A DNA stretch of 54,827 nt, from NCBI GenBank assembly GCA_019115825.1, contig DXCV01000012.1, positions 1 to 54,827 of the forward strand, given 5' to 3'. The position numbers and the translations under genes were made by a program. The notes beneath the pieces are model-generated. The model saw nothing but the letters and a program-made list of their open reading frames with translations, was not told where the DNA came from and made no database searches. This document shows, in pieces, positions 42,429-49,485 of this stretch. Within the stretch, counting starts at the first letter, position 1. The number at the start of each line of letters is the position of its first letter. The stretch comes from Candidatus Bacteroides pullicola. Its GTDB lineage: Bacteria > Bacteroidota > Bacteroidia > Bacteroidales > Bacteroidaceae.

Positions 42429-43948
42429 GTTGTTCTGTTTATAGTTACACTTTTTCCTTTTTCGGAGTTCTCTATATTGATTTCCAGTCCTTTCCCTTTC
42501 CAGAGGTTTACTATTTTCACTCTTACTTGTTTTCCTTGCTCGGATTTCTTCACGCTTACTTCCATATCTTTTCCTGAATACTCTATATTCCTTTCTTTCT
42601 CTTCGTCTTCTTCTTTCCCCGGATTCTTCGTTCTTGATTCTTCATTCTTCATTAAAATGACGAACTCCGTCCACTTCCCCTCTTCGCTCTCGGCGCGGAT
42701 GGTGCCGCCGTGTGCCCGCACCACCTGATGCACAAAGCTCAGGCCGAGTCCGAAGCCTGCGGGGGCACTGTCCTGTTGTCGGCCGCGTTCGGCAGAGGCA
42801 CGCTCGTATTTGTCGAAGATGGTGCGCAGGTGGCGGCGGGAGATGCCACGGCCGTTGTCGCGGATGCGCAGCTCGGTGGTGTGGCGGCCTGCCGGACGGG
42901 TGCTGATGCGTATCTCCACGGCCTCGGCATCCGGGCGGGTGTATTTGACGGCGTTGTCCAGCAGGTTTTGCATCACCTCGGGCCAGAACTCGGGGTCGGC
43001 GTAGAGGGTTTCTACCTGTAGGTCGTAGCTGATGCGCAGGGGCTTGGGGCATTTGGGGGCGAGGCTTTCCGCCAGCTTCTCCACCACGGGGCGGAGGGGC
43101 AGCGGTTCGGGCACCAGGTGCAGGCGGTGGTTCTCCAGCTTGGAGAGGGTCAGTATTTTGTTGGTCAGTGCCAGCAGGTGTTGAGCCTCGGCCTCGGCGA
43201 TGCTGAAGTAGCGTTCGCGCAGCTGGGGCTTGTCGTCCAGGCGACCCTGGTGCAGGGGGCGCAGGGTCATGATGATGCTGGAGAGGGGCGTCTTCATGTC
43301 GTGCACCATGGCGTAGGAGAAGTCCTCGCGGATGCGGAGCACGCGGCTCATGCGGCGCAATATCTTCACCTGCCACACGATGCAATAGATGACAAAGAGC
43401 ATCATCACGGCGGTGGCGAGGAGGAGGAGGCCCATGCGGGAGATATAATACTGATAGGGATTATTTAAGACTAATTGCATCCCTTGGGATTTATCCAATC
43501 TGATGAGAATAACCTGGGATTGGATGTTACCCCATGAAGAACTGAATTCTTTATCAGATTGTTCGTATATCTCATGTGTCTGTGGATTTATTCTTCTGAT
43601 GAGATAATGTGTGTCTATATTTTCATCAGAGAGAAGTTCTTTTATTATGGAATCCATTCTACACATGGAGAAACTACAACCTAATTTGCAAAGCCCATCA
43701 TATAAATAAGTAACACGGGGAATGGAATCTCCTTCTGGTCCTCCTAAGATTTGGGTTCCTTCTGGAAGGGTCTTGGCAATGGAAGATACTTCAGTCCTTA
43801 GTGTCTTATTTAAGATGTTATAGGCAATGCCCTCAATATCCTTTTTAATAGATTGATATGAATTATACAGCCACACCCCTTGCAGCCCGATAACGACTAC
43901 CAAGCCGAGCATTGCCATCCAGTGTATATACTTCTTGTTCTCAATCAT
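42407..43948 (-). CDS. Membrane histidine kinase with a repeat-derived C-terminal extension
   Basis: A 513-residue sensor kinase. It has membrane spans at about residues 9-29 and 171-195 around a periplasmic domain of about 140 residues. The dimerisation domain has phospho-acceptor His216 in AMVHDMKTPLSSIIMTLR. The ATPase domain has the N box LLDNAVKY, G1 RIRDNGRGIS, and G2 GFGLGLSFVHQVVRAHGG, and ends at WTEFVIL. Residues 433-513 do not belong to the kinase fold: they start at a repeat arm and are AT-rich, with Lys/Glu-rich, repetitive sequence. The ATG at 43948 lies five bases after the promoter box. Confidence 0.92.
   Translation of the reverse strand: MIENKKYIHWMAMLGLVVVIGLQGVWLYNSYQSIKKDIEGIAYNILNKTLRTEVSSIAKTLPEGTQILGGPEGDSIPRVTYLYDGLCKLGCSFSMCRMDSIIKELLSDENIDTHYLIRRINPQTHEIYEQSDKEFSSSWGNIQSQVILIRLDKSQGMQLVLNNPYQYYISRMGLLLLATAVMMLFVIYCIVWQVKILRRMSRVLRIREDFSYAMVHDMKTPLSSIIMTLRPLHQGRLDDKPQLRERYFSIAEAEAQHLLALTNKILTLSKLENHRLHLVPEPLPLRPVVEKLAESLAPKCPKPLRISYDLQVETLYADPEFWPEVMQNLLDNAVKYTRPDAEAVEIRISTRPAGRHTTELRIRDNGRGISRRHLRTIFDKYERASAERGRQQDSAPAGFGLGLSFVHQVVRAHGGTIRAESEEGKWTEFVILMKNEESRTKNPGKEEDEEKERNIEYSGKDMEVSVKKSEQGKQVRVKIVNLWKGKGLEINIENSEKGKSVTINRTTKNEENA
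42620..42655. repeat. AATGAAGAAT-type arm inside the histidine kinase reading frame
   Basis: GGATTCTTCGTTCTTGATTC followed by TTCATTCTTCATTAAA has the same form as the right arms at 34279 and 40836. On the coding strand it is read as LMKNEESRTKNPG, at the exact point where the kinase fold ends. Confidence 0.8.
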
Positions 43949-43953
43949 AGGGC

Positions 43954-43961
43954 CAAAGATA
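43954..43961 (-). promoter_or_regulatory. -7 box of the histidine kinase, abutting the start codon
   Basis: TATCTTTG on the minus strand; only GCCCT separates it from the ATG at 43948. With the usual initiation distance the transcript would begin at or within a few bases of the start codon. Confidence 0.6.
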
Positions 43962-44015
43962 CGGAGTTTTTTGGTTTGACATCTGTTTTGGTGCTTAAAA
44001 AGTTTGTTCCTGCGC

Positions 44016-44220
44016 TGCCAAGGGGGTGTCTTGGTAGTCACTCGGGGTGGTCTTGGCTGTATCTTGACGTGACGAAAAAGCCTTATTCGTATAACCAATA
44101 AGGCTTTTTCGTACAACCAATAAGGCTTTTTCGCAGGACGAATAAGGCTTTTTCGCAGGACGAATAAGGCTTTTTCGTCACGTCAAGGTAGTTCCAAGGC
44201 ACCGTCGTGACAGTGCCAAG
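44016..44220. repeat. Nested palindromic array, 22-bp period
   Basis: AATAAGGCTTTTTCG recurs at 44097, 44119, 44141 and 44163, exactly 22 bp apart, and a reversed copy lies at 44073-44087. The outer arms 44063-44089 and 44161-44187 are a perfect 27-bp inverted repeat. Further out, TCTTGG recurs at 44029 and 44051 and CCAAG at 44194 and 44216, again 22 bp apart. It lies between the histidine kinase promoter and the DUF3836 stop; this 276-bp space has no gene. Confidence 0.93.
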
Positions 44221-44224
44221 AGGG

Positions 44225-44713
44225 TCACTTGTCAGCCAGGAGCGGTGCTTGTGCCTCGTGTTCGCAGGTCAGGTCCCAGGTGCCGTCCTCGTCATCGTAG
44301 GCGTAGGACTGGTAGATGAGGCCCAGGGCGTCGGGGGTGTAGACGGCGCGTTCGCGCAGGTCGGTGTAGGCTTGTTGCCTTGTATCCCAGCGGGCGCATT
44401 CGATGGTGACGGTGGCGTCGGCGGCGTAGGTGTAGCGCAGGGTGTAGGCGGGGCGGTAGTCCTGGAGGTCTGCATCCCAGCGGAGGACCTCGCGGGCCAG
44501 GAGGCGGTGGGCGTCATCGTAGGTGCAGCGGTACTTCAGGTGGTGGCGCAGGTAGCGGCCGTCGTCCGTCTTGCGGTAGATGTAGCGGGTTTCGACGCCG
44601 GTGCTGTCGGCGGGTTCGGAGTTGTAGGCGAAATCATTGGCGGGAGCCGTGGCAAAACCCAGGTTGATACCCATATTCACCATCACGATCAAAGACATAA
44701 CTAAGCATTTCAT
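44225..44713 (-). CDS. DUF3836-like exported protein
   Basis: A 162-residue protein with a signal peptide (residues 1-21, ending GFATA) and a body of repeated short beta motifs: ETRYIYRKTDDGRYLRHHLKYRCTYD, EVLRWDADLQDYRPAYTLRYTY, YQSYAYDDEDGTWDL. This pattern of Tyr/Asp/Trp strands matches the DUF3836 family of Bacteroides periplasmic or surface proteins, function unknown. The start at 44713 gives the signal peptide. Its promoter box lies 62 bp upstream. Confidence 0.78.
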   Translation of the reverse strand: MKCLVMSLIVMVNMGINLGFATAPANDFAYNSEPADSTGVETRYIYRKTDDGRYLRHHLKYRCTYDDAHRLLAREVLRWDADLQDYRPAYTLRYTYAADATVTIECARWDTRQQAYTDLRERAVYTPDALGLIYQSYAYDDEDGTWDLTCEHEAQAPLLADK

Positions 44714-44775
44714 AATTCTTGCAGTTTTAAAAGGGTTTATACTATTTGTTATCTGTTTCTGTCCTTTTGACACTG

Positions 44776-44783
44776 CAAAGATA
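44776..44783 (-). promoter_or_regulatory. -7 box of the DUF3836 gene
   Basis: TATCTTTG on the minus strand, giving a leader of roughly 55-60 bases. Confidence 0.6.
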
Positions 44784-44871
44784 GGGAGGGCGGGGGAGGG
44801 GGAAGGTTATCGGAAGGTTAACGTTAGGTTAACGGGCGGGATTACACGGATGAGGGTGTGCATTGTAACTT

Positions 44872-45002
44872 AATTCTCCTCCTCCGGGGAGGAGGAGTAC
44901 CCGAAGGGGGAGGTGGTAGCGAAGCTGCTCGCTTTGAAATCATTAGCAGCGTATGCTTGCCGCTACCACCCCGCCCGTTGGGCACCCCGGAGGAGGGGAA
45001 TT
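44872..45002. repeat. GC-rich inverted repeat, copy 2
   Basis: The left arm from AATTCTCCTCCTCCGGGGAG and the right arm ending CACCCCGGAGGAGGGGAATT are complementary over about 55 bp, including GGTGGTAGCG and CGCTACCACC. The loop is short. It fills most of the 338 bp between the DUF3836 start and the dnaG stop; apart from the promoter at 44776 nothing else was seen there. Confidence 0.82.
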
Positions 45003-45051
45003 GGATACCTTTCGCTTAACCGGTTACAAATTGTTACCGGTTGAACATCCT

Positions 45052-47121
45052 TTACAGTTTCAGCACCACGCGGTCTCCCAGCCGCTTCGCCATCACGCTC
45101 TGCACCTGCCGCATCTCTTTGTAGCGGGTCAGGACGGCGGTGCAGCGGTCGTTGTCGGCCAGGACGGCGGGGTCCTGGAGGGCGCGCATCAGGTGGGTCA
45201 GTTCCTCGCTGACGATGGCATACTTGAAGTTCACCATCAGCAGGGGCACCAGCTCGTAGAGGCGTTCCTCGTCCGTGACGATGTGCTGGTTCTTGCTGTG
45301 GTACTTGCTCAGCTGGTAGCGGTCGCTCACCAACTCGGCGCTGAGCTGGCTGATGGCGGGGTCGGGGTGGTTGAGGAAGTAGTGCTCGGCCACGAAGCCC
45401 TCGGTGCCGATGCGTTCGGCGGCCTCCTGGAGCATCCGGCGGTGCAGGGGATTGTGGAAGGCCAGGTCGTCCTCGTGCAGGTCCTGCACCACGTATTCGG
45501 TGACGGTGACGGGCACCTCGCGGCCTTCGTCGTCGGTGACGTTGCACATGACGCGCTCGCCGTAGCGGACGACCATCTGGAGGATGAGCCGCTCGTAGCG
45601 GTAGAACTCGCGGCCTTCCTTCTCCTCCTGGGGGATGAAGGACACGTAGTCGGCGGGGGCCGGGGCGGGGAGGTCTTCCGCGGCGGGGGGCGGGACATCC
45701 GGCGGGGCGGGTGCGTCTGCCGGGGCATCCGTTGCCGATGGTGGGGCGGCTTGCGTTTGTGCCTGTGCCTGGCGGCGTTCGCGTTCGCGCTGCTCGGCGC
45801 GTTGCTCGGCCTGCTTCTCGCGGCGTTTGGCCACTTCGCTCACCAGGAGGCGGTCTTCGACGTGAAGCAATTGGGCACATTCTTTTATATAGACGTCGCG
45901 CACGATGGCTTCGGGGATGACGGCGATGCTCTGCACCAGACTGCCGATAAGCTCGGCGCGCTTGATGGGGTCGCGTCCCGCGTCGTCCAGCAGGAGGTTG
46001 GTCTTGAAGCGGATGAAGTCCGTCTCGTGCTCCTGGATGAACTGGCGGAACTCGGTGCCGTTGTGCTGCCGGGCGAAGGAGTCGGGGTCCTCGCCGTCGG
46101 GCAGGAGGCAGACCTTGATGTTCATCCCCTCCTCCAGCAGCATGTCGATGCCGCGCAGGGAGGCCTTGATGCCGGCGGTGTCGCCGTCGTAGAGGACGGT
46201 GAGGTTGTTGGTGAAGCGGTGTATCAGCTTGATTTGGTGGGTGGTCAGGGCCGTACCCGAGGAGGCCACCACGTTCTCCACGCCGCTCTGGTGCATGGAG
46301 ATGACGTCCGTGTAGCCCTCCACCAGGTAGCAGCGGTCCTGCTTGACGATGGCCTGCTTGGCCTGGTAGATGCCGTAGAGTTCGTTGCTCTTGTGGTAGA
46401 TTTCCGACTCGGGCGAGTTGACGTACTTCATCTTGACGCCCTTGGTGGCGGAGGCCAGCACGCGCCCGCCGAAGGCCACGACCTTGCCGCTCAGCGTGTG
46501 GAAGGGGAAGATGACGCGGCCCCAGAAGCGGTCGCGCAGGCGGTGGTCGTCCGTCTCGTAGCAGAGGCCCGTCTTGACGAGGAAGTCGCGCTGGTAGCCC
46601 TTGGCCAGGGCTTCCTTGGCGAAGGCGTCGTGGCTCTCGGTGCAGTAGCCCAGTTGGAACTTCTCGATGGTGTCGTCGCGGAAGCCGCGGCTGCGCAGGT
46701 AGGCCAGGCCGATGTTGCGCCCCTCGTCCGTGTCGCGCAGGGTGCGGCGGAAGTAGTCGTTGGCAAACTGGTTGACGACGAAGAGGCTGTCGCGCTCGGT
46801 CTGTGCGGCCTTCTCCTCGTCGGTCAGTTCGCGCTCCTTGATTTCGATGTGGTACTTCTTGGCCAGGTAGCGCAGGGCGTCGGGGTAGGACAGTTGTTCG
46901 TGCAGCATGATGAAGTGCACGGGGTTGCCGCCCTTGCCGCAGGCGAAGCACTTGCAGAGGTTCTTGGCGGGCGAGACGGAGAAGGACGGCGTCTTGTCGT
47001 CGTGGAAGGGGCACAGCCCGACATAGTTCACCCCGCGCTTTCGCAGGGTGACAAAGTCGGACACGACGTCGTAGATTTGCGCCGCGTCCATGATGCGGTC
47101 GATGGTGGGTTGGTCAATCAT
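45052..47121 (-). CDS. dnaG: DNA primase
   Basis: Synthesises RNA primers for DNA replication. The 689-residue protein has an N-terminal CHC2 zinc finger (C37, H40, C58, C61), the primase core, and the Toprim domain with YLVEGYTDVISMHQSG (catalytic Glu) and TVLYDGDTAGIKAS (DxD). A Pro/Ala-rich linker at about 445-490 precedes the C-terminal helicase-binding domain. It starts directly after the stop codon of the small gene upstream. Its high GC makes long open frames on the other strand and in a shifted frame; these are shadows. Confidence 0.96.
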   Translation of the reverse strand: MIDQPTIDRIMDAAQIYDVVSDFVTLRKRGVNYVGLCPFHDDKTPSFSVSPAKNLCKCFACGKGGNPVHFIMLHEQLSYPDALRYLAKKYHIEIKERELTDEEKAAQTERDSLFVVNQFANDYFRRTLRDTDEGRNIGLAYLRSRGFRDDTIEKFQLGYCTESHDAFAKEALAKGYQRDFLVKTGLCYETDDHRLRDRFWGRVIFPFHTLSGKVVAFGGRVLASATKGVKMKYVNSPESEIYHKSNELYGIYQAKQAIVKQDRCYLVEGYTDVISMHQSGVENVVASSGTALTTHQIKLIHRFTNNLTVLYDGDTAGIKASLRGIDMLLEEGMNIKVCLLPDGEDPDSFARQHNGTEFRQFIQEHETDFIRFKTNLLLDDAGRDPIKRAELIGSLVQSIAVIPEAIVRDVYIKECAQLLHVEDRLLVSEVAKRREKQAEQRAEQRERERRQAQAQTQAAPPSATDAPADAPAPPDVPPPAAEDLPAPAPADYVSFIPQEEKEGREFYRYERLILQMVVRYGERVMCNVTDDEGREVPVTVTEYVVQDLHEDDLAFHNPLHRRMLQEAAERIGTEGFVAEHYFLNHPDPAISQLSAELVSDRYQLSKYHSKNQHIVTDEERLYELVPLLMVNFKYAIVSEELTHLMRALQDPAVLADNDRCTAVLTRYKEMRQVQSVMAKRLGDRVVLKL

Positions 47122-47355
47122 TTACTTACTAAGAAGATAAGCCAGTCGTTCATCTGCTTTGATTTGTTCTTCAGTTATATTCTTGGCTACGCCGCGAAGT
47201 CGATGAATAGCACTACTTGTTTGCATATGCTCATGCTTCCATTCTTCGATAATTTGGTCGTTGATTTTGCCTTTATCCCACAGTTTGTCCAGTTCGTCCA
47301 TGGCTTTTTCTGCGAAATATCGAGATTGTTCGTTGTTGGGCAGAGGTCTTTCCAT
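47122..47355 (-). CDS. Small hypothetical protein immediately upstream of dnaG
   Basis: A 77-residue, charged, mainly helical protein (SRYFAEKAMDELDKLWDKGKINDQIIEEWKHEHMQTS) without signal or membrane segment and of no recognised family. Its TAA is followed at once by the dnaG ATG, so the two are translationally coupled. Its AT-rich codon use contrasts with dnaG, which suggests a different origin. The ATG at 47355 is preferred; one at 47385 lies inside the overlapping promoter/terminator sequence. Confidence 0.7.
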   Translation of the reverse strand: MERPLPNNEQSRYFAEKAMDELDKLWDKGKINDQIIEEWKHEHMQTSSAIHRLRGVAKNITEEQIKADERLAYLLSK

Positions 47356-47382
47356 AAATTGCCTGTTTAATTGGTTCGGATA

Positions 47383-47390
47383 CAAAAATA
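47383..47390 (-). promoter_or_regulatory. Possible -7 box of the small gene and dnaG
   Basis: TATTTTTG on the minus strand matches TAnnTTTG and lies 27 bp upstream of the ATG at 47355. The same bases form the U tract of the tyrA terminator, so the match may be accidental. Confidence 0.35.
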
Positions 47391-47413
47391 CGCCATATTC
47401 TCGTATGACGTAT
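47383..47413 (-). terminator. Terminator of the phenylalanine/tyrosine operon
   Basis: On the minus strand ATACGTCATA pairs with TATGGCGTAT (10 bp with one G-U) and is followed by TTTTTG. It begins 13 bp after the tyrA stop. A T run also follows on the plus strand. Confidence 0.8.
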
Positions 47414-47426
47414 CTTTTTTCGCCTT

Positions 47427-48200
47427 TTATTTTATCTTCTCCCTAATCTTCGTCAGATACCGCTTCATCCCCTCCGCGTCCTTGTTGGTGATGATTTCCA
47501 GCAGTTGCTTCAGTTCGAGGCGGATGTTCTCCACCTGGGCAGGGGTGCGGGGATTGAAGAGAATCTCTTGCAGCAAGAAGTCGTCTTCCGACAACAGGCC
47601 GCGGGCAATGGCCATGTGCTTCTTGAACGTCGTGCCCGGTGCTTCCTGATGCTTCATCACGGCGGCAAAGACGAAGGTGGAGACGAACGGGATGGAGAGC
47701 GAGTAGGCCACCGTGTCGTCGTGCTCGTCGAAGGTGTATTCGAAGATGTTCAGCTTCAGCGTCTGGTAGAGGTCCTTGAAGAAGACGCGGCCCAGGTGGT
47801 CGCCCTCGGTGATGATGATGGCGTTCTCGTGGCTCAGGTTGCTGAGGCTGGCGAAGGTGGGGCCGAACATCGGGTGGGTGGAGACGTAGCGGAAGCCGCT
47901 CTCCTCGTAGAACCGCTTCAGCCCGGTCTTGACGGAGGCGATGTCGCTGATGATGCAGTCCTTGGGCAGGACGGGCAGCACTTGGCGGAAGGCGTCGAGG
48001 GTGTACTTCACCGTCACGGCGTTGATGACCAGCTCCGGCTCGAAGTCCTTGATTTCGTCCAGCGTGGTGAAGCGGTAGGTGTTGTAGACGAAGCGCAGCT
48101 GGTGCGGGTTGGTGTCGTAGACGGCCGTCTCGTGTTGAAAACTCAGTATGTCTGTGAAGAAGGAGCCCATCTTGCCGGCTCCGAGGATTAGTATTCTCAT
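47427..48200 (-). CDS. tyrA: Prephenate dehydrogenase
   Basis: A 257-residue NAD(P)-dependent enzyme converting prephenate to 4-hydroxyphenylpyruvate in tyrosine synthesis. Rossmann motif ILILGAGKMGSFFTDIL; IISDIASVKTGLKRFYEE; and FRYVSTHPMFGPTFASLSNL, which carries the substrate-binding His. Short type, with no fused chorismate mutase; that activity is fused to the DAHP synthase upstream. Last gene of the attenuated operon. Confidence 0.93.
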   Translation of the reverse strand: MRILILGAGKMGSFFTDILSFQHETAVYDTNPHQLRFVYNTYRFTTLDEIKDFEPELVINAVTVKYTLDAFRQVLPVLPKDCIISDIASVKTGLKRFYEESGFRYVSTHPMFGPTFASLSNLSHENAIIITEGDHLGRVFFKDLYQTLKLNIFEYTFDEHDDTVAYSLSIPFVSTFVFAAVMKHQEAPGTTFKKHMAIARGLLSEDDFLLQEILFNPRTPAQVENIRLELKQLLEIITNKDAEGMKRYLTKIREKIK

Positions 48201-48202
48201 TT

Positions 48203-48298
48203 TAGTAGTCAGTAGTTAGTAGCTGGTAGTCAGTAGGGGTAGATAGCAGTCGGCAGAGCATTTCTCTACTGACTACTATCTACTATATTCTGACTACT
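48203..48298. repeat. Inverted repeat, TAGTAGTCAGTAG type
   Basis: The left arm (48203-48245) is made of TAGTAGTCAGTAGTTAGTAG-like units. The right arm (48266-48298) is the mirror CTACTGACTACTATCTACTA. It fills the space between tyrA and the DAHP synthase-chorismate mutase gene. Confidence 0.78.
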
Positions 48299-49365
48299 TA
48301 CTTATTAATGATTTCCATCTGCTGCCTTACGCTTTCCTCGTGGATGGCCTCGAACACCTTCTTGGCAAACTCGGTGTCCATGCCGCAGAGGGAGGCTTGC
48401 GAGCCGCGCTTCTCCAGGATTTCGTTGTAGCGGCCCGTCTGGAGGATGGTCATGTCGTGCTCCTTCTTGTAGGTGCCGATTTCGCGGGAGATGCGCATGC
48501 GCTTGGCCAGGGTCTGGATAAGCTCGTTGTCGCATTCGTCAATCTGCTTGCGCAACTCCGAGAGGTTCTCGGTGGTCTGCGTGTCCTGGCGGATGACGAG
48601 GAGGTTGAGGATGTAGTCCAGCACGTCGGGCGTCACCTGCTGCGAGGCGTCGCTCCAGGCCTTGTCCGGGTTGCAGTGGCTCTCCACGATGAGGCCGTCG
48701 AAGCCCAGGTCCATGGCCTGCTGGCACAGCGGGGCGATGAGCTCGCGCTTGCCGCCGATGTGGCTGGGGTCGCAGAGGATGGGCAGGTTGGGGATGCGGC
48801 GGCGCAGTTCGATGGGGATGTGCCACTGCGGCAGGTTGCGGTAAATCTTCTTCTCGTAGCTGGAGAAGCCGCGGTGGATGGCCGCCAGACGCTTCAGTCC
48901 CGCTTGGTTGAGGCGCTCCATGGCGCCTATCCACAGTTCGAGGTCGGGGTTGACGGGGTTCTTCACCAGCACGGGGATGTCCACGCCCTTCAGCGCGTCG
49001 GCAATCTCCTGCATGGCAAAGGGGTTGGCCGTGGTGCGCGCGCCAATCCACAGCAGGTCGATGCCCGCCTTGAGGCACTCCAGCACGTGCTTGGCGGTGG
49101 CCACCTCGGTGCAGACGTACATGCCCGTCTCCTGCTTCACTTCCTTCAGCCAGGCCAGGCCTTCCACGCCCACGCCCTCGAAGCCGCCCGGCTTGGTGCG
49201 GGGTTTCCAGATGCCTGCGCGGAATATCTTCAGCCCTTTCGAGGCCAGTTGGCGGGCGGTGTTCATCACTTGTTCTTCGGTCTCGGCACTACACGGGCCG
49301 GCGATGACCACGGGGCGTTCCTGAGGGACGCCGGGGAGTTGGATTCTTTCGAGTTCGAGTTCCAT
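48298..49365 (-). CDS. Bifunctional DAHP synthase / chorismate mutase
   Basis: A 355-residue fusion. Residues about 1-255 are a class I-beta (KDO8P-synthase-like) 3-deoxy-7-phosphoheptulonate synthase: VVIAGPCSAETEEQV, FRAGIWKPRTKPGGFEG, ILCDPSHIGGKRELI, GLIVESHCNPDKAWSDASQQ. Residues about 263-350 are an AroQ chorismate mutase (LSELRKQIDECDNELIQTLAKRMRISREIGTYKK). The enzyme thus controls both the entry to the shikimate pathway and the branch to prephenate. The start could also be 49371. A 22-bp array separates it from the aminotransferase. Confidence 0.95.
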   Translation of the reverse strand: MELELERIQLPGVPQERPVVIAGPCSAETEEQVMNTARQLASKGLKIFRAGIWKPRTKPGGFEGVGVEGLAWLKEVKQETGMYVCTEVATAKHVLECLKAGIDLLWIGARTTANPFAMQEIADALKGVDIPVLVKNPVNPDLELWIGAMERLNQAGLKRLAAIHRGFSSYEKKIYRNLPQWHIPIELRRRIPNLPILCDPSHIGGKRELIAPLCQQAMDLGFDGLIVESHCNPDKAWSDASQQVTPDVLDYILNLLVIRQDTQTTENLSELRKQIDECDNELIQTLAKRMRISREIGTYKKEHDMTILQTGRYNEILEKRGSQASLCGMDTEFAKKVFEAIHEESVRQQMEIINK

Positions 49366-49413
49366 AATCATTGGTTGTTTATCGTTTTTTAATTCGTTCT
49401 ACAGGTCTTTCCA

Positions 49414-49478
49414 AACGGATGTACATGGCGTTGCAAACGGATGTACACGCAGTTTTAACCGGATGTACATCCAGTTTT
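49414..49478. repeat. Tandem array, 22-bp period (CGGATGTACAT unit)
   Basis: CGGATGTACA occurs at 49416, 49438 and 49460, exactly 22 bp apart, centred on the palindrome ATGTACAT. It is inside the phenylalanine operon, between the aminotransferase stop and the DAHP synthase-chorismate mutase start. Confidence 0.9.
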
Positions 49479-49485
49479 GGCCGGG

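Noticed and set aside
41659..43948. Naming the two-component system rprX/rprY
   Set aside because: The architecture fits, but many similar systems exist in Bacteroides and no distinguishing residue was visible.
14589..44220. CRISPR arrays
   Set aside because: The units are about 15-19 bp with 3-7 bp linkers on a 22-bp period, far too short for repeat-spacer arrays, and no cas gene is present.
44953..47370. 805-residue open frame on the plus strand, and a 683-residue frame shifted on the minus strand, over dnaG
   Set aside because: Both overlap dnaG completely. Their composition (Gly/Val/Leu or Arg/Pro rich, no motifs) is what high-GC codon use produces in other frames.
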